A stretch of 64,000 nucleotides of DNA, taken from positions 62,001-126,000 of the forward strand of contig BGKB01000054.1 of the NCBI GenBank assembly GCA_003116975.1, in the 5' to 3' direction. Below the pieces are notes generated by a model. The model was given only the letters and a program-made list of their open reading frames with translations. It was not told the DNA's origin and searched no databases. Shown in pieces: positions 31,518 to 40,700 of the stretch; the stretch's first letter is position 1, and each line of letters starts with the position of its first letter. Origin of the DNA: Aurantiochytrium sp. KH105 (lineage: Eukaryota; Sar; Bigyra; Thraustochytrida; Thraustochytriidae). A program made the translations under genes and the position numbers.

Positions 31518-31540
31518 GTCCATCTCGGGAGCTTCGTCAT
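29054..31540 (-). CDS. NAA40/NatD-like N-terminal acetyltransferase with polyQ and C2H2 fingers
   Basis: An 828-residue protein. The N-terminus is two CAG-coded polyQ blocks (MTKLPRWTQQ...). An Ala/Ser/Lys-rich disordered part follows, including a KRP...RKRVKK basic patch and a small beta segment (GTCTGEVIQVRGAFALIRFE). Residues 503-601 are a GNAT fold: IIGFVAFKTYYEAARWSLLY, IHELQLVPEVRGRGVGAYLM (motif A, R-G-R-G-V-G), MLTVQDVNVGARRFYEKGGF and SYRIMSKVL. The ELQL then R-x-G-x-G, and LTV..N..A..FYE..GF.VDE..PS pattern is that of NAA40 (NatD), which acetylates the N-termini of histones H4 and H2A. Residues 613-664 carry two C2H2-like fingers (CISCRDVGF...H, CRHRQCGLG...HHMVQH). A second beta module near residue 740 (VTLSSSGQTGMVIKTSGKTY) resembles the earlier one. 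The start is the ATG at 31540. Confidence 0.85.
31319..31517 (-). repeat. CAG repeats coding polyQ in the NAA40-like gene
   Basis: Two CTG tracts on the + strand (31319-31396, interrupted once, and 31481-31517) encode Gln on the minus strand. In another minus-strand frame they encode Ala. Confidence 0.9.
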
Positions 31541-32396
31541 AGAATTCGTCCATGATGCGCAATTCTGGGGAAGCTNGCTTCTCCTCCCCGCCCTGTCGCG
31601 CTTTCGCTCTCGCGCCGCGCAAGTCGCGCAGACGCGCCGCGCAAGTGCCCGCGCCGCGAATACCGCACTTGCGCGCGCCGCATACTTCACTTGCGCCGCC
31701 GGCCCCGGTCCGGCCTCCGGAACTGGAGACCGTGACGACCGAGGGCGGTCCAGAGGACAGGCAGCAGGCGACCAACGTGGTGGCCGGTGAGGATCACGGC
31801 GAGAGGCGAGGCGAGGCGAGGCGAGCGCGAGGCTTGTGGGCGAGACAGATGAGGAGGAGGATTCTTTAAAGCGCCGGGCCCGGAAGGGAAAAGGAAACGT
31901 GGCAGATTCGGAGCCTGGTACTACGATTGTAGTACCAAATCCAGAGAGTCAGCGCAAGTACATAGGCTCTGGCAAGGTCAAGTTCGAGTGAACATGCAAG
32001 CATGGCAGGGATCGCTATTTTCTTGAAAGGAGGCCCAAACGTTGCTGTGAGAGAGAAGTTAGTCGTTCGTTCAGACAATGCTGAAGTGAAAGTGCGAATG
32101 ACTGCTTTCAGATCAAAGAAAAAAGAGATGCAGACGTGTAAGTAAAAAGCGGGAGAAAAGTCGCTCAAACGATGCTGACGCGAACGTATTTTAATTAATG
32201 CCATCCACTATCTTCAATTTGACCCGGTCAAGCCAGAAAGTGGCAAGGCAAGAACCAAATCAAAAAGAAGAGAAAAGAAAAGAAACGCAGCAAGCGACAA
32301 GGTTCTCACATAAAACGAAGCACACGAGATTTATGAGTTATTGAGTGGGGCACATGGATAATGACGACGAGGCTAGCAAGCTTTTACAGAATGTCT
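31541..32396. other. Spacer with an ambiguous base
   Basis: Upstream region of the NAA40-like gene. It contains the only undetermined base of the window (N at 31576) and GC-rich sequence up to 31860, then AT-richer 3' flank of the G gamma gene. No gene is recognised. Confidence 0.5.
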
Positions 32397-32588
32397 TTAA
32401 AAGCAGCAGCCACCACCGCTCGAGGGCGCCTGGTGGTACGGGTTCTCCTTGGACGGGTTGACAAGCATGTCAGTGTCCTGGGCCTTGGTGACATGCTGGA
32501 CAATCGACTCGCACGCCTCCTTGGTCGTGATGGCCTTCTTCTGTGCCTCGACCTCCATCTCGAGGGCCTTGATCTCCGAGTCGCTCAT
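32397..32588 (-). CDS. Heterotrimeric G protein gamma subunit (GGL domain)
   Basis: A 63-residue protein, MSDSEIKALEMEVEAQKKA then ITTKEACESIVQHVTKAQD then PYHQAPSSGGGCCF. G gamma pairs with G beta and anchors the dimer to membranes through a prenylated C-terminus. The N-terminal coiled-coil helix, the EACESIVQHV helix (close to the EACESL of amoebozoan G gamma) and the D...NP motif fit the GGL family, as does the size. The C-terminus is Cys-Cys-Phe-stop instead of a standard CaaX box. The frame is clean, with a stop TAA directly after Phe and no obvious splice donor nearby, so the odd terminus seems real. Confidence 0.85.
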   Translation of the reverse strand: MSDSEIKALEMEVEAQKKAITTKEACESIVQHVTKAQDTDMLVNPSKENPYHQAPSSGGGCCF

Positions 32589-33952
32589 TTTGCTTGACGA
32601 TTGATTTGAAGTTCTTCTCCTGTTATGTACAAATGCAAATGATATTCGAGAAATGCTTCCGTCCGTCAGTCACCCTTTCCATCCTACTCTATGCTATTTG
32701 CTTGCGGGCCTTATTCACTCTTTTATAATTTCCCAACTAATGTCACAACAAGTTCTTCCTTCGCACCTCACCAGCTTGCACTTTGCTACCCCTTGCGCAT
32801 GCTCAACTTTTCCGTCCTGCGCTCTGCATGCCTCGTGCTGCGTGCTTGCTTGCTTGTTTGCTTGCTTGCATGCATCATCTTTAACCACCCACCACAGCGC
32901 TCCGGGACATTCTCCACGTCCACGTCTCCCGAGCCTTCGACGATGTATGTGCGAAGGCGCTCGCCACTTCAGCTGTCCGTCAATCGTCCCGCCCGCCTAC
33001 CGACCGGCCGACCGACCGACCCTGACCGACCGCCTCCGATCGCGCAAGCTAGCACGCATTTTCGCGCACGCACGTACGCACGCACGCACGTATGCAAGGC
33101 ATGTATGTATGTATGTATGAATATATATATGTATGCGCGGACGCAATACAGCGCGGTGTGGCGTCGAGAGTCTCCGTTTCGTGCTCCTCGCGTCTGCCTT
33201 CTCACAACCCCGTGCGCTTCGACGCCCGCCTGCCCGCCAACCGCGACACCTGCGCAGGCTCTGTCGCCACGTACCTGTCGTCTCCGCGACCGTGCGACGC
33301 TTGCTCGCTCGCTCGCTCTCGCGCAAACCCTCTTGCAAACTGGTGTTGAGCGCGGAGTTGCAGTTCTGGAGACCTCTTGTTTCTCCTTTTTCCTCCTTCT
33401 TATGCCGCCTGCTCTGTTTGCTCTTCTCAACCCCCGTTTCTTCCTCTAGTATAGCGAGAACAGAAATCCACCGCCGGCCAAAGCCAAAGCCGAAGCAAAG
33501 CAGAAAATGGCAGACCAGGGCGCACTCACGATGGCCCGCCCCCGCGCCGTGGTAGGGCCGTTTCGCCGCGGGAGAGTCAAGTCTCAGGTTGCACCACCCG
33601 CTCGCCCCCCGCCCGTTGTCCGTTCAACGGATACATTTCCCATACTACTACTACTACGACGACGACGACGACGGCGACATGGCCGCATAGCGAGCGACCT
33701 AGTGAGGCGTGCTGTCTCACTGTCAGTCAGTCAAGGTGGCTTCCTTTAACGCAGGAGCGCACACCGGGGCGCACGCGGGTCTCGGGGCGGGAACGTAGCA
33801 CGCGCAACGTCCAAACGGCACCTTGCCATCCCTCCTTGCTTGCTTCATTCGGCGCCCAGCAGAGCTGGCCTTGTTGGCTCAATAAAGTTGGCTCGCTACG
33901 CTGCGTGGCCCAGAACGAACCAGGCTGCCAGCTTGCGACTTGCGAAGCGAAG
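32589..33952. other. Divergent promoter region
   Basis: It separates the G gamma (-) and MORN (+) genes. Contains short TATG/ACGC repeats (33070-33140) and a (CGA)n tract near 33655-33675. Long open frames on both strands lack domains. Confidence 0.5.
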
Positions 33953-35437
33953 ATGGACATGCGCATCGAACGCCAAGAAGGCAAAGGCCCGCAGAGCGCG
34001 TCCGATGAAAGCGCGCTTTCCGCCAAGGAGAAGGCAGGTTTCCGAAGAGGACAAATCAAATACCCAAACGGGGATATTTACGAGGGTGAGCTCGTACGAA
34101 ATAAGCGTCATGGCAAGGGCGCGTACCAGCTCGCCAATGGTGACAAGTATGTGGGCTCTTTCAAGCTTGGCTTGCGACATGGATTTGGAATCTTTATGCA
34201 CAAGAAGCCCGAAGACAAAAAGTCAGAGCGATACGAGGGCATGTGGAAAGATGGCAAGCGCCACGGACGCGGGCTACTTGTTCTTGGCAATGGAGACTCA
34301 TACGACGGGGACTTTGAGCACGACCACTTTCATGGCACGGGACTCTACTTGTATGTAAATGGCAAGCGGTACCAGGGATCGTTTCGACGCGGACTCCGGC
34401 ATGGCGCTGGCCGCTTGGAAAAAGCAAATGGCGATGTCTACGAAGGATCTTTCAACAATGGCCATATGCATGGCCAAGGCATCTACACATACGCCAATGA
34501 TGGCGGCTCGTACTCGGGAGAGTTTCGCAACAATGTTCCTCACGGCTCAGGTCTGCGCGTGTACTCGTCGGGAAGTCGCTACGATGGTAACTTTCGTCAT
34601 GGAAAAATGCATGGTGAAGGCGTCTACTCTACTTTCAACGGTGACGTGTATGTGGGCAATATGGAAGACAATCGCTACCATGGTCAGGGTGTCATGATGT
34701 ACGCACATGGCGACAAGTACGAGGGGCAGTTCAACTATGGTGTCTTTTATGGACGAGGCAAGTACACGTTTGCTGACGGAGGCTATTACGAGGGCGAGTA
34801 TCTCGCAACGAGGAGCGATTATCGACATGGAAAAATGCTTCCTGCGCCAAATAATCTGCGTCATGGCTTTGGTGTGCGCGTCTGGAGCAATGGCAATCGC
34901 TTTGAAGGATTCTGGGACAATGACAATATGCAAGGCCACGGCGTCATGGAATACGCTGATGGAAGCAAGTACGAAGGTCACTGGGAAATGAGTCTGCGTC
35001 ACGGCAATGGGAAAATGGTCTATGGCAATGATAAAAATCTGCCGTACGAAGCCCCGCTGCAGCTTTTCACTGGAAGCGGCAAAATCATTCGCTCTGGCCG
35101 GTGTGTGTACGTCGGCGCATGGTGTCGCGACGTTTGGCATGGCGCAGGAACCTACACTTGCGCCGATGGCACCTATTACGAGGGCGAATTTTATAACGGC
35201 AAACGCCATGGGACGGGCCGTCAATCGCTCATTCCGGCAGCCCAGGATAAGGGCGCAGGGAACCTCTACCGCGCTGAGCACTATCATGGCGCATTTCTCG
35301 AGGGCCTCTTTCACGGTCAAGGCACGCTCACCTACGAGGGCGGCGACCGCAAGGTGACTGGAACCTTTCGGCACGGTCACCTCGTCAAAGTCTCGCACAA
35401 TCTCACGCGAAATTCGTCGCCGAAGCGAAAGAGGTGA
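33953..35437 (+). CDS. MORN-repeat protein
   Basis: A 494-residue protein made almost entirely of MORN repeats (YEGEL..NKRHGKGAYQLANGDKY and so on), about 16-18 copies from residue 35 to 480. Repeats keep the Y.G....G..HG.G.. pattern. Some are irregular, with inserted loops (YLATRSDYRHGKMLPAPNN and NDKNLPYEAPLQLFTGSGK). The ends are basic and disordered (SPKRKR). MORN arrays bind phospholipids or act as scaffolds in cytoskeletal, flagellar and membrane structures; this sequence does not show which. I start at the ATG at 33953 (MDMRIERQEGKG). The frame's upstream extension has no repeat texture. Confidence 0.9.
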   Translation: MDMRIERQEGKGPQSASDESALSAKEKAGFRRGQIKYPNGDIYEGELVRNKRHGKGAYQLANGDKYVGSFKLGLRHGFGIFMHKKPEDKKSERYEGMWKDGKRHGRGLLVLGNGDSYDGDFEHDHFHGTGLYLYVNGKRYQGSFRRGLRHGAGRLEKANGDVYEGSFNNGHMHGQGIYTYANDGGSYSGEFRNNVPHGSGLRVYSSGSRYDGNFRHGKMHGEGVYSTFNGDVYVGNMEDNRYHGQGVMMYAHGDKYEGQFNYGVFYGRGKYTFADGGYYEGEYLATRSDYRHGKMLPAPNNLRHGFGVRVWSNGNRFEGFWDNDNMQGHGVMEYADGSKYEGHWEMSLRHGNGKMVYGNDKNLPYEAPLQLFTGSGKIIRSGRCVYVGAWCRDVWHGAGTYTCADGTYYEGEFYNGKRHGTGRQSLIPAAQDKGAGNLYRAEHYHGAFLEGLFHGQGTLTYEGGDRKVTGTFRHGHLVKVSHNLTRNSSPKRKR

Positions 35438-35566
35438 TGACTTGGGGGGTACGACACATCGTGTAGGTATCTAGACTCGGATGTGCAGCGATCATCAGAG
35501 ACCCACGGACATCCCCGTGCCCATGCCCATGCCTATGCTCATGTTCACGCGGGCGTCGGCCCTTCA

Positions 35567-37366
35567 TCAATAGTTTAAATCCACTCGTGCTGCCATGCCG
35601 GTGTCATGGTGGGCAACGGTGTGGCAATGCAACAGCGAACGGCCCGTAAAGTCGCGAGCCACCCAGCGAATCGTCACATTGCCCGGGGCTGGTACCGCAA
35701 TTGTATCGCGCCAGTCCCCTACCGCAAAGTCTGGGCTGTAGTCGCCCGTATTGGGCGAAGAGACATTGACGATCTGAAAGTGGTTGGTATGAAGATGAAA
35801 AGGATGACTCTCAAGGGCTGGCGAACCGTCCAGACAATTCTCATTGCGGATCGTCCACTCCACGACTTGATCGAGTTTGACAGTCAGGGTCGCAATTTCC
35901 GGGCTGTAGGGCTGACCGTTGATCCCATAAAAAGTATACTTGTTCCCTTCTCTCTCGATCTTGGGCGTCGACGGTCCGCCTTGCGTGTATTCGACCACCG
36001 TTCGCACCGCTGGTTCGTGCTCGCGAAGATCTTTGAGAGGCTCGGCGGTGTTTCCACTCTCGCTGCCAAGGTTCACACCTGAACGCGCGCTTTCAAGCTT
36101 TGAAGAACCATTATTTGTCTTTCCATGTACATTGATCCGGAGAACATCACCGGCCGCGATATTCGTCCCGTTGCCAAGATAGCGCAGCATTTTCTCATCC
36201 ACGCCTCCACGGTCTGCGTCGACCACCGAGCGCACCATGGTGTCCTCGATGCACCGAATGAGCAGATCCCGACGGGACCCTGGGGCGATGAGCACACCAT
36301 GCTTTGAGGACACTTGGCGCGGGGCCTCATAAGTGATGCCGTCCGCTGCGATCTCTGCCACAGAACACGCTTGATCGTCCTCAATCACGATTCGCAAGAC
36401 GCCGTCAACAACGGCGTTGACGATCCGCCAGCGGTGCAACTCGCCAACACGCATTGTAAGCGTCGAATTGGGACGACCATTCACGGCCAAAAAGCCGCCA
36501 TTCGAGGCGTATCCCTTCGGCTTGAGACTTACGTCCATGGCGCTGCCTGAAAGCCTTTCGTCCTCCAAAATATCCGTTCGCTTTCCGGACCCAACATCTA
36601 CCCAACCCACGAGCATCACGTGATCCTCGTCCACCTCGACATCGCTTGCAGTCTTGCTGGATGAAGCCTCTTCATCTTCAATGAGAAGAGCAGCAAAAGC
36701 GCCATAAGCGCTCTGCAGTGTTGTCGATCCATGATAATGCGGATGCAGCCAAAATGTGCCGATCGGGTGATTTTTTGGAATGGGGTAAATGAAATGAGCG
36801 TGCATTCCAGGTTCGATCGATCGGTAAATATTGTCCGAATCGACGGGGGATACGTGCAGACCATGTGTGTGCAGGACTGTAGTGTTGGGCCGACGGAAAG
36901 CATTCATTGCCTGGCCAGCGTTGGCATCAGACTCGAGCTTATTCCAGAGCATCACTCGGAGAGTCTGGCCCCGCCTCACCACGATCGTTGGTGCTGGGAA
37001 ATCGTGATTGAAGCTCCGCATGTGCATGCTGACATTTCCAACATAGATTCTCGACACGCCCAGCTCGAGATGCACATCGACGTATTCTGCGGAAGCATCT
37101 GCAATGACTCGAGGTGGCTCTAAAAACGCGTCCTTCCCCTCGTCCTCGGCTATGTTTTCAATGCTTGTCCGCATCGCCGGGCTTGCCGTCCTCGAAGTCG
37201 GGAGATGCACGAAACTAAGAACACACGCAACCACAAGCGCACCGGCCAGCCCGATGACCGCCGCGGCGCGTCTCCCGCGGCGCATCGCCTCTTCGCGCCG
37301 CAGCGTCTCAACCTCATCTTCGACCGCCGGGTCGGGGTTCGTGGGGACGGCGCCATAGCTCGCCAT
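35567..37366 (-). CDS. Membrane-anchored multicopper oxidase (laccase-like)
   Basis: A 599-residue type II membrane protein. Residues 1-32 are a cytosolic tail (MASYGAVPTNPDPAVEDEV), 33-54 a membrane helix (AAAVIGLAGALVVACVLSFV), and the rest a three-cupredoxin oxidase. All four copper motifs are present: HTHGLH (165-170), HPHYHG (207-212), HPFHLH (521-526) and HCHTVAHHDTGM (580-591), the last giving T1 Cys-His ligands with Met in the axial position. The T1/T2/T3 ligands are therefore intact and the enzyme should oxidise a substrate (phenol, Fe2+ or other) with O2 reduced to water. The active domain faces outside or the lumen. The frame extends to 37621 but the ATG at 37366 opens a normal N-terminus. 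Confidence 0.9.
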   Translation of the reverse strand: MASYGAVPTNPDPAVEDEVETLRREEAMRRGRRAAAVIGLAGALVVACVLSFVHLPTSRTASPAMRTSIENIAEDEGKDAFLEPPRVIADASAEYVDVHLELGVSRIYVGNVSMHMRSFNHDFPAPTIVVRRGQTLRVMLWNKLESDANAGQAMNAFRRPNTTVLHTHGLHVSPVDSDNIYRSIEPGMHAHFIYPIPKNHPIGTFWLHPHYHGSTTLQSAYGAFAALLIEDEEASSSKTASDVEVDEDHVMLVGWVDVGSGKRTDILEDERLSGSAMDVSLKPKGYASNGGFLAVNGRPNSTLTMRVGELHRWRIVNAVVDGVLRIVIEDDQACSVAEIAADGITYEAPRQVSSKHGVLIAPGSRRDLLIRCIEDTMVRSVVDADRGGVDEKMLRYLGNGTNIAAGDVLRINVHGKTNNGSSKLESARSGVNLGSESGNTAEPLKDLREHEPAVRTVVEYTQGGPSTPKIEREGNKYTFYGINGQPYSPEIATLTVKLDQVVEWTIRNENCLDGSPALESHPFHLHTNHFQIVNVSSPNTGDYSPDFAVGDWRDTIAVPAPGNVTIRWVARDFTGRSLLHCHTVAHHDTGMAARVDLNY

Positions 37367-37764
37367 GATGCTCTTTCTCTCTTTCTCTCGCTCGCTCCCT
37401 CGCTCGCAAACGCAGGGGCTTCTGCCCGTGCGGCGTGGGCCTTTGGGTCGCGGCCGCGCACCGCGGCCTTGTCTTGGCTTGTCCTGGCTTGTCTTGTCTT
37501 GCGCCAGGTATACTTGATCTGCAAAGCAAATCACGTCGCCGAGAAAAGTGAGATTGCAAGGTGGTGAGGTGAGGACACAAAAGATGATACACGCCGTGAC
37601 AATGCGGAGGTTCTCGTTCATCCAAGGCTTCTTGTTTGCAAGAGAGTGGTAAGACAGTCACAAAATACATTGAAGAAGAATGAAGTGAGATTGTGCGGGT
37701 CGGGCTTGCGTTGCTCGCGTAGTACGTCTTTCTTTCTTTTCTTTTTTCTTTCTTTCGGTATCTC
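37367..37764. other. Short spacer
   Basis: 5' flank of the oxidase gene and 3' flank of the FYRN gene, both on the minus strand. Contains CTTT-rich tracts. No gene is seen. Confidence 0.5.
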
Positions 37765-40700
37765 TTACAGGTTCTGGGCCTGACCTTCGTCAAGACGGGC
37801 CAGCAAGTCGTGCTCGAACGCTTCAAGCGCTCTGCGGTACTTGCGAATGGCCCGAATGCGATCCTGAATCTCGGATGGAGCCGCTGAAAAGGGCACAGGA
37901 CGCAAAAGCGCATCCTTGTTAGCTGCACGCGCCTTTTTCGCGACACTGTCCTCGTGAACATCGACACCAGCTTGGAGCGCCTCGGCGGCCGTCAGTGCGG
38001 GAAGGTCTCCAATCTTTGGCAGCTCCAAGGCCTCCTCGTGGAACTTGAGCACCGAGAGCCGCAGACTCGTGTCTGTGACCCATGATCCACTTTGGTGACT
38101 GAAAACAAAATTTTGCTGCGGAGACTCACTCTGCGATGAAGACATCGAGGCGGAAATATTGGCTGCCCGAAAGGTTGACTCGTCGAGCTGTCCATAGAGA
38201 TGTGCGTCGTCGAGACCCATCGATCGAGAGCTCTGGATCATCCATACCGAGCGGCAGAGACTGAGCTTGAGCACGTACTTGCCAATGAGCCGCTGTGCGG
38301 GCGCAAAATTGCCTCCTGGGCCGATAAACACAAATGTCTCGGAACCGTCGGGAGCGGCGCGCTCGGGCGCAAAAAAGGGAGCCATTTCGCGCCGGTCCTT
38401 GTACGCGAGCGAAGCCAGCTTGCCAAGCCGCACGTAAAAGCCCATCAAAGGGTACAGCTGGCCCTTGTGGCCCGAAATACAAATCACCGACGAGAGCTCC
38501 TCCCACGCCCGTTCCAGCGCAGAGGCGGCGCGTTGGACTGGAAAAATGGTGGTTGCGAGCTCGCGCGAGCTTGAAAGCTCCGCCCAGCTTGTGCGCCCGA
38601 AGCGACGCGCCGCAGCACACAGAGATGCGAGCTCGCTAGGAATGAGCATAGGTCCCCGTGCCGAGGCTTCCGCGGCACGATCCTGCTGCAGCTTCTTGCG
38701 AACGGTCCGCTTGTGCTTTTGCTCCGCTTTGAACTCGCGATGGCCTTTCTCCACGTCGCGCACAAGCTTTTTCAGGATACGTTCGATCGTGTGCGCATGT
38801 TCAACATGCTCGAACTCGGCCTTTTCTTGGATGACGCGCTTCTGGATGCACCTAAGGTGCAAGCTCGTCTCCGTAAAGTGCGAGTCGCGAAGGATTTTGG
38901 CGTCCTTCGAGTCGGAAGTCTTGACGAGAGCGTCGAGATCTGGACCGCGCAACATGATTGAACGGTACAGCGCTTCCTTTTGCTGCTTGTTCCACGATCC
39001 AAGCTCCACAAAACCGAACATGACATCGAGCACCAGGCCCACCTGGTCCTCGGTAGATGAGGCGTCAAAGTCAGGATTTGCGCTTCTTTTGTGTGGCGCC
39101 TCCATCGTCTCGTACACGGGCTCGAGCGAAAAGGGCAGCGAAGGATGCAACTGCTTGTGCAGCGCCGACGGGTGCAGCTGAAAGACCCTTGCGACCGAGT
39201 CACGCGCCGACTCATCAACATTCGGGGCACCAGACTTGGCAAAAACGATGGGTGGAATCAGGTCATGCACGAGCTTTTGCCACTTGAGACGCTTCGCATT
39301 GTCCGCGGCATCCTTGCGCGTGGACGGTCGTTGCGAGACAGGATCCTCGATCTTGAGATGCTGCTGGTTCGCCTTGGCCACGTCCCGCTGCAGCTTAATG
39401 TAATATCGCGTCTTGGGATTTGTCACAGAACGAACGAGCTTGGTAATATCCGTTTCGAAGCCCGCAATAAATTTGAGATCCACCTTTTTACGCCCGCGCG
39501 GGATCTGTTCGGGTAGGCAAAAGTCCTCCGTCGTGGCGTGCCACAGAGCCTCGGGCATGGCTGCGCAGACCGTTTGGAATTGCCACGATGCATCCACGAG
39601 GCCGCAAAGGGCCGCAGCGGCCAAGTTCGCCTGGTGACGAGCGTCTTCATCTGCTTCTCGCGCCGCGTGCGGGTCACACAAGAGCAACTTGTAGAGAACC
39701 TGCGCCTTTTGATCGTTGCCCTGCGGTGTCAGCAGCTGCGAACCATTCAAAGGTAGGGCCCGCCGCAGCAAAACTCGCGTGTTGCTCAAATGTTCCGCAA
39801 CATCGGCAACCTCACTGGGACGCCGCCACTTGATGGTACCGACACTCCAAAAGCCTTCAATGGTGTCCCCGATGCGCGCAAGGTTAGCACCACTCCCGAT
39901 GCTACCCCCATTGAATCCTACAATAACCCATGAAGTGCCTTCTTGGTTCGACGCAGGTCTACGATGGACAATTAGGCCGGACTTGCCCTTCAGCGCTACC
40001 TCAACAATGCCCTCATTTTGCCCGCAAGGTCTCGTGTGAGCATGCTCCTGCAAAAAAGATGCAACCTCGTTGGCATCTGACTGGTCGAGAAGCTGACGCG
40101 TACCCGCCGCATTTGCTGCGCTCGCACCGACGCGGACCGAGGACCCGGCAACAGGACTCACCGAGACTGTCGAACCCGCACCTTTGGCGGCATTGGCGGC
40201 GTCGGTGGCGGCTTCGACAGCAGCAAGATGCCGTTTGAAGGAGAGGTCCACCGTATCCACCCACTTGCGGATGATCGGTTGCCATAGCTCGAGCGGGCTC
40301 TTTGCCTGATGAATGACCTGGCGCTTGGAAGATCTTGACTTGCTCATATGCCAATGAAGCTTGAACTGGACCGGCGAATTGGCAGATCCGTGGACAGTAA
40401 CCGAATAGAGACAGGGCGACCACTGTGGCTCAGGGAAGCCACCATCCAGACGAACAAAGTGGCGGTGCGCTTCAAAACCAGCCGGGAAAAGAATGCCGTC
40501 CTGGCAGGCGCTTTTGTGACGCGTCAAAAATCCAAGCTGCGTCACTTGAACTGCATCGTTCTGCTTTGACTCCTTCTTTACGCCGAATCCCAAGGGGCCT
40601 GTGATCTTGAATATGCTACGTATCCGCGCAGCGCGTTGGCGCTTCATCTTCTCGGGGTCTTCAAAGTCCGCGGCATCCTCATCCTCGTCGTCATCGACTT

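Noticed and set aside
35438..35566. CATGCC-type repeats between the MORN and oxidase stops, readable as a Met/Gly peptide
   Set aside because: Lies between two stop codons in 3' flanks with no start. Judged to be noncoding repeat.
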